From NCBI GenBank assembly GCA_050633585.1, contig JBOEGT010000018.1, positions 1 to 64,000 on the forward strand: a stretch of DNA of 64,000 bases, in the 5' to 3' direction. A model generated the notes under the pieces. It saw only the letters and a list, made by a program, of their open reading frames with translations. It was not told the DNA's origin and ran no database searches. The DNA comes from CALKZN01 sp050633585. Its GTDB lineage: Bacteria > Pseudomonadota > Gammaproteobacteria > Arenicellales > Arenicellaceae. The first letter of the stretch is position 1. Every line of letters starts with the position of its first letter. The translations under genes were made by a program, and so were the position numbers. Below are positions 51,950-61,160 of the stretch, one piece after another.

Positions 51950-53374
51950 TTGCAATTGAATAAACTATATAGCGCTATAAAACCCCCACAGAAACATTCA
52001 CTTATGCCTTCTAACATACGAAAGTATTCAGTATTAACAAAAAATATTTTATTGGCATTCATCGCTATTTATTTTTTCTTGTGGCCAGCCGCCATCATCG
52101 TTAGCGATATTCAAGCGCCCGAACTTCGTAACAATGGTTTGCCTAGCTTCACATATCGATGGCACAAAAATATTTCGAAAAACTTCGCCTCTTGGGCAAC
52201 TGACCGGATCGGTTCAAATCGAGCAAACTCGTTAAACATAGATAATATTTCAGGCACAGAGTGGCCTATGTTCAGTGCGGTTTATTATCTATGGGCAACT
52301 GAATCGCTTCAACGCTATTGGGAGGGCAACCCATCAGTATCAGACAAAGCTCCCATCGATTACGCACAAGACTCTATCCGATCAGCAGCCTCACTCGTTG
52401 CCGACAAAGGGAATGCTACGTGGGTCATCAAACATTGGGGGGACACTTACCTTGAGCAGGAAAATATTTTCTATCGAATGCTACTCATTAGCGGCTTAAC
52501 AAGTTTCGAGAAATTATTATCCGACAACACTTATCATAAACTACTTACCAATCAAGTTCACAGCCTTGCCGAAGAACTAGACAACTCTCCTTACGGCTTA
52601 TTAGATGACTATCCAAGACAGTGCTACCCCGTTGACGTTTTGCCTGCAATTGCCGCCATCAACAGAGCACAATCGCTTATTAACCATGATTTTAGCGGCG
52701 TAATATCTCGTGCAAAAAGAGGTTTCTCAGGTAATCTTCTGGATCCTCACACTCTCTTACCCGCTTATGTTGCCGATTCAAAGCAAGGAAAAAGTTATGG
52801 GCCCGCTCGCGGAGTCGGCATGTCATATATGCTCATTTGGTCACCCGAAATTTGGCCAGAATTATCACGAGAGTGGTACTCAAAATACCAAACACATTTC
52901 TGGCAGCAAAATAGCTTCATAGCGGGTGTTCGAGAATTCACAAAAGAACTACCCTACCCTGACTGGTTAATGGATGTTGATGCAGGGCCTGTTATCGCTG
53001 GCTATGGAACTGCTGCCAGTGCCTTCGGAATCGGAGCTGCACGCGCCAATGGAAAATTTGATCATGCATTCCCTTTAAGCGCTGAAGCGCTAGCCTCATC
53101 ATGGCCTTTGCCTCACGGAACGTTATTGATACCAAAACTGCTATCGAACATATCAGATGCGCCATTTATTGGTGAAACAGCCTTACTCTTTAATTTCACC
53201 CGCCAAATGATTGATTCAGAAACAACTTCAGCCGCTAATAGCAAGCTACCACTGTTCGTGTATTTTTGTATTTCAATGTATTTACTGTTTGGCCTATTAT
53301 TGCTTAAGCCACTATTGAGACAAATTATGCATTGGCGAAAAATAGCTCGAAATAAACAACGACATTCACATTGA
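51950..53374 (+). CDS. Membrane-anchored protein, linalool dehydratase/isomerase-like
   Basis: Up to 474 residues from TTG 51950, or 456 from ATG 52004; no ribosome-binding site decides. There is an N-terminal membrane anchor ('NILLAFIAIYFFLWPAAIIV') and a C-terminal one ('LPLFVYFCISMYLLFGLLLLKPLL'). The body is alpha-helical with 'YGLLDDYPRQCYPVDVLPAIAAINRA' and 'LLPAYVADSKQGKSYGPARGVGMSYML', which recall linalool dehydratase/isomerase-type (alpha/alpha)6 proteins with conserved Cys, Tyr and Asp. The match is by recall of motifs, so the reaction is uncertain. It follows the DedA gene after the hairpin and ends near a 28-bp palindrome. Confidence 0.5.
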   Translation: MQLNKLYSAIKPPQKHSLMPSNIRKYSVLTKNILLAFIAIYFFLWPAAIIVSDIQAPELRNNGLPSFTYRWHKNISKNFASWATDRIGSNRANSLNIDNISGTEWPMFSAVYYLWATESLQRYWEGNPSVSDKAPIDYAQDSIRSAASLVADKGNATWVIKHWGDTYLEQENIFYRMLLISGLTSFEKLLSDNTYHKLLTNQVHSLAEELDNSPYGLLDDYPRQCYPVDVLPAIAAINRAQSLINHDFSGVISRAKRGFSGNLLDPHTLLPAYVADSKQGKSYGPARGVGMSYMLIWSPEIWPELSREWYSKYQTHFWQQNSFIAGVREFTKELPYPDWLMDVDAGPVIAGYGTAASAFGIGAARANGKFDHAFPLSAEALASSWPLPHGTLLIPKLLSNISDAPFIGETALLFNFTRQMIDSETTSAANSKLPLFVYFCISMYLLFGLLLLKPLLRQIMHWRKIARNKQRHSH

Positions 53375-53437
53375 CAAGTGACTAATATCGTTATCAAAAA
53401 CTATCACGCTAAAATAGCAATCATTGCCCCGCTTCAC

Positions 53438-53465
53438 TTCTCACCTCTTGATCAAGAGGTGAGAA
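53438..53465. terminator. 28-bp perfect palindrome between convergent genes
   Basis: A 14-bp half-site starting TTCTCACCTC is followed directly by its exact complement, with no unpaired bases. It lies between the plus gene ending at 53374 and the minus gene ending at 53482, as expected of a bidirectional terminator; AT-rich sequence follows on the plus side. Confidence 0.65.
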
Positions 53466-53481
53466 TATTTATATAAGCACT

Positions 53482-56400
53482 TTATTTCCCTTCGTTTTCA
53501 CCACTATCCTGACTCAGCTTTGCAGTCTTCTCTTTTTTAACGCTTTTGCGCCAGAGACCGTCCGCACTAAAAGCCTCCCAAGCGTTCTGCAGCCATCGAA
53601 CAACGGATATAGCAAGCCATAGCGCCCACGCTAGCATTAACATCCGATAAACCCATATCGGCAAGCTAAAGAAGCCCGCTTGAGGAAGCAATGCGCTAGA
53701 TCTGTCCTGATACCACTGCAATAAATACGCGTATGAATTATTGCCTTTCACCATCATCGATGGGTTACCTAATAAACCATTGGCAACCGACCCACATAAA
53801 ATCAACAACGCTAGAACAGTCAGGGCCACAAACGACACTTGTATGGCATTAAATTTTCTGGCCGAAAACAGCGTAGTGTCGAAGCTAGGCTTTATTTTTA
53901 TGAAAACCAGCCATCCAATCAGAACCAATATCAATAGCGGGTGTGTTTGACTCAATCCTAAAGCAAGCAGAGCCCATTCATAGGTTTTGAGGGAGGTCAC
54001 TTTTGCTTGCCCTAGAATAAAGGCTAAAAGAAACAAGGTTAAAACAACACCCCAAAACAAAACAGCTGGTCCTATGGTGGGGCCATATGTCCACAAAAGC
54101 CAGCGATCTTGCGGGACCTTGATTTTAATATTGGCATTGACGTGATTCAGTTTTAAATCGACAACAGGACTGACATAGTTTCTTGAGACAGAGCCATCGG
54201 CACGCCAATCAAGCGTGACGACCTGCTTGCCCGGTTTCAGCGTCAGCATTAAATTGTTATTATTTTTCTGAATAGATTGCTTAACGTTATCAATGCTCAA
54301 TCTTTGAATATCCACATCGCTTGGCAAACTGATTTCATGTTGCGTGCCTCGACTACTGATGGCGGTGAAACTTAGTTTAAACTCTTCAGCACGCTTACCA
54401 ATCGAAATATCTAACTGACTATTTTGAACCGTCACCGCTTGGCCCGACACACCTTGCGGCCGGCTAACATTCAGCGTTAATTTTTCACTGGGCCAAGGCC
54501 TCCACACGGGTATTGCCGTATTATTAAATTGTTGTTGAAAATTGACAGGGATGCCTTCGGCTTGCCAATGCCAAATTGCATTAGGATTAAAGCGCCACGT
54601 TTCTAAATATGACTTTTGTTTGTCTGCAACTAACGCTATTTGCTCACTGATGGGGATGCTGGATGACCACTGAAGCGTATTTTGATTCGCTTCCAGCTTC
54701 ACACTCACTTGTCCATCTTTAACCACCATTTGTTCGCTTAATGGTTTTTCATTGGCTAACAATTTGACATCAACATTAATCGGAACGCCTCGATCGGAAA
54801 TTCGGCTGATGGTTGTTACAACACGCCAGGTTAAGCCTAATTCAAAATAGCGGTCGACCATGACAAAAGCCGGAAGCGTTCTGGTATCCCAGCTATCGGT
54901 ATTTTCAACATTATTACTGACACGCGTTAACTGCAATTGATGGCTAGGCTTACCATTTTTATTAATGCCATCGACAGACCAAAACTGCGTGTTGATATTC
55001 GTCGATACGCTGTGAGGTTTTAACGGAAGAGGTAAAAGTAAATTGTTGCCCGCCGGAATTTTCCCTCTCAGCACAACCGTATTAAGGCCTTTAGGTATGA
55101 GCACCCACAGTTGACTATTTTGATCTCGTTGAAGTTCTGGGTTTATTTCACTATTGACAACAATGCTTTCTGGCAACCACGTTTTGGTACTGCCAGGTAG
55201 CGGGATAGTTGTCTCATGAAGGGCATGAACACGGAGCCGAAGCGTCATCACATCATCACTGATGGAAATATTCATGCGTTCAATGTTGGCGCAATACGGC
55301 AAACAGTCTGGTGCGCTGTTTTCTTTATCACGCTCTAAGCGCCTTTTTAGTTCATTTAAAATATCTTGCCTAGGAACAAGGTGTGAGTTGCTGCTGTCAC
55401 TCGTTAGCACTTCAGCTTGTTTTGCATGCGCTGTTGGCGTATCGGCAATCGATAGCAGTCCACACATAACACTCGCGATGACAACAGACGGCAAGCCGTA
55501 CAAGCGGCCTAATGGTTTCGGCAGATTCAACGCCACACCTTTGATTTGGATAAAACTGACAATGAAACGCGACGCGAGTATTAATAACAAAACAATGCCT
55601 AATAGCCTCAAGATAGATGTCAGCATTGGGGGAATTAAAATCAGTTTTCCTACTTGGTCAGGCTTAATCGGGCCTGTCCAATTTAAGCGAATAGCCTTGT
55701 AGTTTGACCATGTGGGTAAACCAGGGCCTGTTTGAATCTTATTGTTTGGATCTAAGCTTTGTAAGTTTTTTTGCTGTTTAAAGCCGCTGTCTCGGCTATT
55801 TAACGGTGAACTGCTGAAAAAATCGGTAGTTCCTTGAGCAACCTCTTCCGCTAATACTTTAGACTCCATTATTGCCGCACGAGGAGATGACACAATCACT
55901 TTTCTAGGCGATGCTTTCTGACCAGCAGAACGTAAATGATGATTTTGAGTCGAAATGCTATTTTCAAGCTGCGGGAAAAAACTATATCTCACTGTATCGA
56001 TCGTGTAGCCAAAGAGGTTCAGGCTTAACGCCAGCAAAAGAAATACAAACGTTGCCGAACTGAGAATGGTGAATTTGCTTTTGGGTATGTATTTCACTAA
56101 GGCAAACGCAATTAAAATAAACAACCACAGATAGGTCGGCGAACCTGTCTCATGCCACGTTAATACTAACGTCACTAGAGAAATTCCTCCCCAGAGAGGG
56201 TTAAACAATTTTGTGCAAACCGCAGCGATCACTAACACAATAAAAATATCTAATAGCGTCCATTGCTTAATCCAACTGTTCGGTAAATTATCTGTCCCGC
56301 TGGCAAATAGCAAACGCCAACCAGGCGGCAAATTAATCTGTGTAGACACGGATTGTAAGTGTGTTTTCCAGCCGTTTGCAGGGATCGTTGTGCGTGATTT

Positions 56401-57714
56401 TTCATAGCGACTTTCAGCGCTCAAGTTAATCACGTTACTGCGAATCTCAACACCCACTTCGTTATTGTTATCTAACGCCGTAATTAATTGCGCTTCTTTG
56501 CCTATCATGACATTACCCAGCTCAATATTGTCTGTCACATTCAAGCGTGTCAGCTCAGTCGTGCCGGTGAGTTGATCCTTGATCGTATAACCTTGTCCAT
56601 CAGTGTCTAACCACATATGGCGTGTCAGTGATAATTTCTCATTGCTTTTATTATTCTTGCCACGCGCGATGGTGCTGAGCGTTAGGCGTTGTTCAGGCTT
56701 TATCAAATAAGCTGGCAAGGACAACCAATCTTTTCTCAAGCCTGTTTGGCTAGGATCAATACTGCTGACACCCGACAATTCAACTTGGCGCATAGTACTG
56801 TCAGCGGCGAACACCCAAATCTCTTCTTGAGGCCAAGGTAATTGGCTCGCAGGCAACATAAAGACATCCAAATTTTCCGTGCTAATACTGCTGACATTGA
56901 TGTCCCACTCACCGGGCCTCAATTGCACCGTTAGCTTCCCTCGCTCCATGCGAGCAGGCAATTTGCTGTTGATATGCAGGGGAATAAAGTTGTCAAGCAT
57001 CACAGGTGACAGTTCAATATTGCGCTGCTTGCCTGAAACGCGAAATTTGATTAAGGTTTCAATTCGAATAGGATGAGCATCGTTGATGCGCCTAAAAACT
57101 TGTATGTCTAGTTGGTCATCATCGACACTTTTATTACTTTCAGCTTGAGAAAGCCATAAAACATTTTGCTGATTAAATTTTGGATAGGGAACACTGTTGT
57201 TATAAATACTTAAATTCAGTAAGCCCAGCTTAGGCGTCATGCCTAAAGATTTCGGCAAGTCTCCCCAACTAAATTGCCCTTTAATCGTATGCACACCTTT
57301 TTGCAAAATGACATGCGGTACGCCACCAATATCCTGAACCACAAGGGGTTGATCATTGCTGCTAACATTCAACGGCCAATGATTTTGATCACCCGGCAAT
57401 TGCACTTTGCTTTCTTTGGCAAAGATATGCCACTGCTGCTCAAATGAACCACCGCTATTGCTTAAGTCTAAGTCCAGTTTAGAAGGCCACACACAATTTT
57501 GAGAGTGCTGGTTATAGGTGTATGGACAAGCTTCATAGTCTTGTTCATCAAGCACCCAGTCAACCCACGGTTGAAGTGGCTCAGGTATGCTACCTGAAGA
57601 CGGATTAGATGCCGGCGATGAGGCAAAGCTTAATGAATTCAATGTGAATGCTAGTGCAATGAATGCGCACTTATAAACCGCATTAAATCGTTGAAATGGT
57701 ATGCCCATGAGCAA
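53482..57714 (-). CDS. Very large membrane protein, function unknown
   Basis: A 1,410-residue protein that I do not recognise. It has a signal-peptide-like start ('AFIALAFTLNSLSFASS') and a beta-rich extracytoplasmic region to about residue 480. A first group of hydrophobic helices ('TLLDIFIVLVIAAVCTKLF', 'YLWLFILIAFALV', 'FVFLLLALSLNLFGY') comes next, then another at about 690-745 ('GIVLLLILASRFIVSFI'). A second beta-rich region with 'VDVKLLANEKPLSEQMVV' follows, and C-terminal helices ('VLTLFLLAFILGQ', 'VALTVLALLILCG', 'LMLAWALWLAISVV') end in a Lys-rich tail. A polar linker lies near 595-660. It may be a scaffold or envelope protein. Monocistronic. Confidence 0.55.
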   Translation of the reverse strand: MLMGIPFQRFNAVYKCAFIALAFTLNSLSFASSPASNPSSGSIPEPLQPWVDWVLDEQDYEACPYTYNQHSQNCVWPSKLDLDLSNSGGSFEQQWHIFAKESKVQLPGDQNHWPLNVSSNDQPLVVQDIGGVPHVILQKGVHTIKGQFSWGDLPKSLGMTPKLGLLNLSIYNNSVPYPKFNQQNVLWLSQAESNKSVDDDQLDIQVFRRINDAHPIRIETLIKFRVSGKQRNIELSPVMLDNFIPLHINSKLPARMERGKLTVQLRPGEWDINVSSISTENLDVFMLPASQLPWPQEEIWVFAADSTMRQVELSGVSSIDPSQTGLRKDWLSLPAYLIKPEQRLTLSTIARGKNNKSNEKLSLTRHMWLDTDGQGYTIKDQLTGTTELTRLNVTDNIELGNVMIGKEAQLITALDNNNEVGVEIRSNVINLSAESRYEKSRTTIPANGWKTHLQSVSTQINLPPGWRLLFASGTDNLPNSWIKQWTLLDIFIVLVIAAVCTKLFNPLWGGISLVTLVLTWHETGSPTYLWLFILIAFALVKYIPKSKFTILSSATFVFLLLALSLNLFGYTIDTVRYSFFPQLENSISTQNHHLRSAGQKASPRKVIVSSPRAAIMESKVLAEEVAQGTTDFFSSSPLNSRDSGFKQQKNLQSLDPNNKIQTGPGLPTWSNYKAIRLNWTGPIKPDQVGKLILIPPMLTSILRLLGIVLLLILASRFIVSFIQIKGVALNLPKPLGRLYGLPSVVIASVMCGLLSIADTPTAHAKQAEVLTSDSSNSHLVPRQDILNELKRRLERDKENSAPDCLPYCANIERMNISISDDVMTLRLRVHALHETTIPLPGSTKTWLPESIVVNSEINPELQRDQNSQLWVLIPKGLNTVVLRGKIPAGNNLLLPLPLKPHSVSTNINTQFWSVDGINKNGKPSHQLQLTRVSNNVENTDSWDTRTLPAFVMVDRYFELGLTWRVVTTISRISDRGVPINVDVKLLANEKPLSEQMVVKDGQVSVKLEANQNTLQWSSSIPISEQIALVADKQKSYLETWRFNPNAIWHWQAEGIPVNFQQQFNNTAIPVWRPWPSEKLTLNVSRPQGVSGQAVTVQNSQLDISIGKRAEEFKLSFTAISSRGTQHEISLPSDVDIQRLSIDNVKQSIQKNNNNLMLTLKPGKQVVTLDWRADGSVSRNYVSPVVDLKLNHVNANIKIKVPQDRWLLWTYGPTIGPAVLFWGVVLTLFLLAFILGQAKVTSLKTYEWALLALGLSQTHPLLILVLIGWLVFIKIKPSFDTTLFSARKFNAIQVSFVALTVLALLILCGSVANGLLGNPSMMVKGNNSYAYLLQWYQDRSSALLPQAGFFSLPIWVYRMLMLAWALWLAISVVRWLQNAWEAFSADGLWRKSVKKEKTAKLSQDSGENEGK

Positions 57715-57820
57715 GACTCCTGTCGTTTATTTTTTCTCTGCAACGATACTATAACCACCTTGCATTTACTATTAACAAGCAATCACCCAAGCAGACTATT
57801 ATATTAATAACAATTAGTGA

Positions 57821-57986
57821 TTAAGGGCTTTGCCCCCTTAAATTAAAATATTTTCTTCATGAACATCAACAAATTGATGTTGCAATTGTACATACTCCAA
57901 ATGACTAAGAACCATAAAATAAATTACCAATAAATTTTAGTCGACTAAATTCATCAAAGTGCTGAATATCAAATATCTGCTTTGAT
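57821..57986. other. Cluster of hairpins in the 57715-57990 intergenic region
   Basis: TTAAGGG (57821-57827) pairs with CCCTTAA (57836-57842); AACATCAA (57862-57869) pairs with TTGATGTT (57874-57881) through a 4-base loop; TTTAGTCGACTAAA (57936-57949) is palindromic; and ATCAAAG (from 57953) can pair with CTTTGAT (to 57980) just before a run of T. Both neighbours are on the minus strand, so some of these probably terminate the lipoprotein gene at 57991. Confidence 0.4.
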
Positions 57987-57990
57987 TTTT

Positions 57991-58557
57991 TTACAAGGAA
58001 GGAGACAATATCACTCCTTGAATAATACTGTCCGAAATATCTTTTTGCGCATTTGCACCTGCAGAAGAGCGCAGCGTATTGTTAGCTAAAGTAATACGCT
58101 GATCATGAATAAGCGACCCTGTCTTATTTTCTTCGACAACGAATTGAGCAGTAATATCATCCGTTCTATTTTTCGGTAGTTCGTTTGGCAAAACTAGTTT
58201 AATAAAATATTCACTATTTGGCTTCACATTAATAGGCATAACCAAGCTCTTAAATTTAGCCGCGCCGTCAATATAGGTGGTAATGTGGAACTTTAATTCG
58301 TGATCACCTGCGATAACAGATGTTGTGGCCAATGCAAAAGTTCCAGTATAAGTTAAGCCGGAATATGCATCTTTTGCTTTTCTTCTTTCTGCTACAAACT
58401 TTCCATCAACATGGATGTGAATAGATGTTCCTTGGTAACCCTTATTCCCTGATGCAGGGAGGACGACAAGAGTCGAACTAGCCTTCTCTGGAACAACATA
58501 ATAGCTCGCACAAGAGCTGAGAAATAACGCCATAAGTAGCACAAAGATTGTCTTCAT
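57991..58557 (-). CDS. Lipoprotein, function unknown
   Basis: A 188-residue lipoprotein starting 'MKTIFVLLMALFLSSCASYY' with lipobox SSC and lipidated Cys at residue 16. The mature part is beta-rich ('ASSTLVVLPASGNKGYQGTSIHIHVDGKFVAERRKAKDAYSGLTYTGTF', 'ELKFHITTYIDGAAKFKSLVMPINVKPNSEYFIKLVLP'), giving an Ig-like or DUF2846-like impression with a 'PxSeyfik' element. Function unknown. It is 52 bases downstream of cobM in the same direction but is unlikely to be part of that operon functionally. Confidence 0.55.
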   Translation of the reverse strand: MKTIFVLLMALFLSSCASYYVVPEKASSTLVVLPASGNKGYQGTSIHIHVDGKFVAERRKAKDAYSGLTYTGTFALATTSVIAGDHELKFHITTYIDGAAKFKSLVMPINVKPNSEYFIKLVLPNELPKNRTDDITAQFVVEENKTGSLIHDQRITLANNTLRSSAGANAQKDISDSIIQGVILSPSL

Positions 58558-58609
58558 AAATCATTTTCTCTTTTGAATAGTTTCAGTCATTTATTATACT
58601 AACCAACGC

Positions 58610-59401
58610 TCAATCTCGCTTCACTGTTCTAGGTACTTTTCCTTTCACTTTTGGGCGATAGACGTGTGCTTGATCTTCGTCATAGAGGTAGGAATCTCGG
58701 AATTCTTCGGTGCCCAGCACATGACCCACTAAGATCAAGGTGGTGCGAGAGAATTTCTTTTCTCTGACTTTGGCGACAATGTCTTTGAGTGTTCCAGTGA
58801 CTTTGTCTTGGTCTGGCCAGCTGGTGCGATAACACACGGCGACGGGACAATCTTCACCATAGTGCGGAATGAGTTCGTCGACAATTTTATGAATGCGTGT
58901 CACTCCCAAATGAATGGCTAAGGTTGCACCGGAAGCAGCCAGGGCGGGCAAACGCTCTCTTTCTGGGAAAGGTGTTTTGCCTTCATAGCGAGTCATGATG
59001 ATGGTTTGTGACACACCAGATAGCGTGAGCTCTTTGCCCAGCCACGCGGCCGATGCAGACGTGGCCGTGACACCCGGAATGACTTCATAGTCAATGTCGA
59101 GTGCTTCTAGGCGGCGCATCTGTTCACCGGTGGCACCATACAATGAAGGATCACCGGAATGCACTCGGGCGACATCTTTACCTTGTTGATGAGCCGCTTC
59201 GATGTGCTCAATGATTTCATCAAGATTGATGGAAGCCGTGTCTATAATGTGATCCGCGGTGTTTTCAACGCCAGCAAAAATTTCCCGCGGCACTAATGAG
59301 CCTGCATACAAAATGACAGGGCATCGATTAATCAGTTTCTGCCCTTTGACAGTGATAAGGTCTGGGTCACCTGGGCCTGCGCCAATGAAGTATACGGTCA
59401 T
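58610..59401 (-). CDS. cobM: Precorrin-4 C11-methyltransferase
   Basis: A 263-residue tetrapyrrole methyltransferase. The start 'VYFIGAGPGDPDLITVKGQKLINRCPVILYAGSLVPREIF' is the CobM/CbiF signature, followed by 'VARVHSGDPSLYGATGEQMRRLEALDIDYEVIPGVTATSASAAWLG', 'GKTPFPERERLPALAASGATLAIHLG' and 'PVAVCYRTSWPDQ'. It transfers a methyl group from SAM to C11 of precorrin-4 (or cobalt-precorrin-4). Last gene of the visible cobalamin operon, 63 bases after cobJ. Confidence 0.96.
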   Translation of the reverse strand: MTVYFIGAGPGDPDLITVKGQKLINRCPVILYAGSLVPREIFAGVENTADHIIDTASINLDEIIEHIEAAHQQGKDVARVHSGDPSLYGATGEQMRRLEALDIDYEVIPGVTATSASAAWLGKELTLSGVSQTIIMTRYEGKTPFPERERLPALAASGATLAIHLGVTRIHKIVDELIPHYGEDCPVAVCYRTSWPDQDKVTGTLKDIVAKVREKKFSRTTLILVGHVLGTEEFRDSYLYDEDQAHVYRPKVKGKVPRTVKRD

Positions 59402-59464
59402 AAAAGTCTCTTTTGAGGTCTGCTGTGATGATATCTCTATGTTGCTATGCGTTTAGCAACAGCC

Positions 59465-60253
59465 TTACAATTTTTTTGAATAGCCACGAGGAGTATAAAC
59501 CCATTCTTGTGAGCCATTGATGATATGCCTAGATTCACTGTTGCCCACTGACACCAACGTGAACATATCAACGTTATCGGAATGCAACTCGCCTAGCGTG
59601 ATGATTTCAACGCTTTCTTCTTCACGCGTGAGGTGTTTGCCCAAAATCACTGGGGTTTCGGCAGGTCGGTATTTCAAGAAAATATCGCGAGCAGTGTTAA
59701 TTTGCCAATCACGCTTGATGGAACGAGGATTATAAAAAGACACGACAAAGTCGCCTTCGCCACAGGCATGCAAACGCTTCTCAATGGTTTGCCAAGGGGT
59801 GAGTAAATCAGATAAGGAAATCGTGCAAAAGTCATGCCCAAGCATGGCACCCGCTCGACTGGACGCCGCTTGCATGGCTGAAATACCAGGAATGACTTCA
59901 ATGTCTACCTTTAGCCATTCGGGATGTTTTTCGCTATTTTCTTTACAGCCTTTTAACTGTTCATCAAGCAATTCGAACACTAGCGTTGCCATCGCATAAA
60001 TACCAATATCACCGCTAGACACCAGCGCGGTTGTTTTGCCACTGGCAGCTAAGTCTAGCGATAAACGTGCGCGGTCAATTTCTTGACCTAGAGGTAGATC
60101 ATGATGAACTTTGTTGTCACACACGCTACCTAATAGCTCCAAATATAAACCATAGGCAACGAGGTCTGTACTGGATTGAATCGCGGCGATGGATTTGGGC
60201 GAGACCAAGTCTAGATCACCTGGGCCTGCGCTGACTAAATAGAGTGTTGTCAT
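59465..60253 (-). CDS. cobJ: Precorrin-3B C17-methyltransferase
   Basis: A 262-residue methyltransferase of the CobJ/CbiH type. 'LYLVSAGPGDLDLVSPKSIAAIQSSTDLVAYGLYLELL' at the N-terminus, 'ALVSSGDIGIYAMATLVFELLDEQ', 'VIPGISAMQAASSRAGAMLGHDFCTISLSDLLTPW' and 'FYNPRSIKRDWQI' are characteristic. It methylates C17 with ring contraction. Unlike fused CobJ-CbiG proteins it is single-domain, with cbiG as a separate gene upstream. Operon member. Confidence 0.96.
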   Translation of the reverse strand: MTTLYLVSAGPGDLDLVSPKSIAAIQSSTDLVAYGLYLELLGSVCDNKVHHDLPLGQEIDRARLSLDLAASGKTTALVSSGDIGIYAMATLVFELLDEQLKGCKENSEKHPEWLKVDIEVIPGISAMQAASSRAGAMLGHDFCTISLSDLLTPWQTIEKRLHACGEGDFVVSFYNPRSIKRDWQINTARDIFLKYRPAETPVILGKHLTREEESVEIITLGELHSDNVDMFTLVSVGNSESRHIINGSQEWVYTPRGYSKKL

Positions 60254-60328
60254 AAAATGTTACTGCAGCTGTTTTAAAATAGTAGTGCGTTTACAAATGC
60301 TTGTTTGCGTCGATTGTTGGAAACCCGT

Positions 60329-61144
60329 TCAAGCATTCAGTTCATTTCGATAGCTTCTGGCAATTGCACAGGTCGCTTGTGCGTTTTTTTGTTTATTCAG
60401 AACCAGTTCAGGCTCATCATCTGCACTTGAAAATTTTTGTGCGGCAACGAGCGCTGCCGCTTCAGCAACACCGTACACGCCAACCGTGTTAAACACATAG
60501 TCTGATTTTACGCTGAGCAAATGCTCCACCTCAGATAGTGTTTGCTTGTCAAATGTTTGATAGGGCTTTTTACAGGTCTCTGCGAGTTCAATCAAGCCTG
60601 TTTCATCTGCTTTGATATCAATGCTGTTAATGCTGTCGATTTGATCTAATCTCAAGCCAGATTGCTTTAGGCAATCATCTAATAAACTTTGTAGTTGCTC
60701 TTCTGGACAGTTTCTCTCACATCCCATGCCAATGGTGTAAATCGGTTGCAGGTATGACTTCGCCGTTGTTAACACTAATTGCGCCTGCAAGCATTTAGCC
60801 ACCTGTGCCGCCAGCTCATTGGCGCCACCTTCATGGCCTGAGAGCAATGGCACAACGAACCGCCCCTCTTCATCCAACACAACAACAGGCGGGTCTTGGA
60901 ACTTATCTTTGAGAACAGGTGCCAAGGTGCGAAACACAATACCTGTTGAGCAAATAAAAATGAGCTTATCCCCAGCGTTAAACATGGCCTGCACTGTTTC
61001 TGTGAATGGCTTTGGCTTGAAAATAACTTCTGGCGTGAACGCTTCGTCAAGCTCACACATTCGTTGCTGCAAGGTCTCAGCCAATCTTTTTCCGGCTGAG
61101 GTTAACGCAATGATTCGCCAGCATTTTTTATTGTTATCACTCAT
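60329..61144 (-). CDS. cbiG: CbiG-like cobalamin biosynthesis protein
   Basis: A 271-residue protein with both CbiG parts. The N-terminal half has 'WRIIALTSAGKRLAETLQ' and 'FICSTGIVFRTLAPVLKDKFQDPPVVVLDEEGRFVVPLLSGHEGGANELA', the conserved CbiG_N segment. The C-terminal 'IYTIGMGCERNCPEEQLQSLL' and 'VGVYGVAEAAALVAA' are typical of CbiG_C/CobE. In the anaerobic route CbiG opens the ring A delta-lactone of cobalt-precorrin-5A. It is shorter than Salmonella CbiG. It overlaps no neighbour but lies 16 bases after cobI. Its presence with CobN makes a hybrid gene set. Confidence 0.9.
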   Translation of the reverse strand: MSDNNKKCWRIIALTSAGKRLAETLQQRMCELDEAFTPEVIFKPKPFTETVQAMFNAGDKLIFICSTGIVFRTLAPVLKDKFQDPPVVVLDEEGRFVVPLLSGHEGGANELAAQVAKCLQAQLVLTTAKSYLQPIYTIGMGCERNCPEEQLQSLLDDCLKQSGLRLDQIDSINSIDIKADETGLIELAETCKKPYQTFDKQTLSEVEHLLSVKSDYVFNTVGVYGVAEAAALVAAQKFSSADDEPELVLNKQKNAQATCAIARSYRNELNA

Positions 61145-61160
61145 GCCATTTTAAGATCGT

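Noticed and set aside
57954..57986. Strong plus-strand intrinsic terminator (stem followed by T-run)
   Set aside because: Both flanking genes are on the minus strand, so the T-run is on the wrong side; kept only as part of a hairpin cluster.
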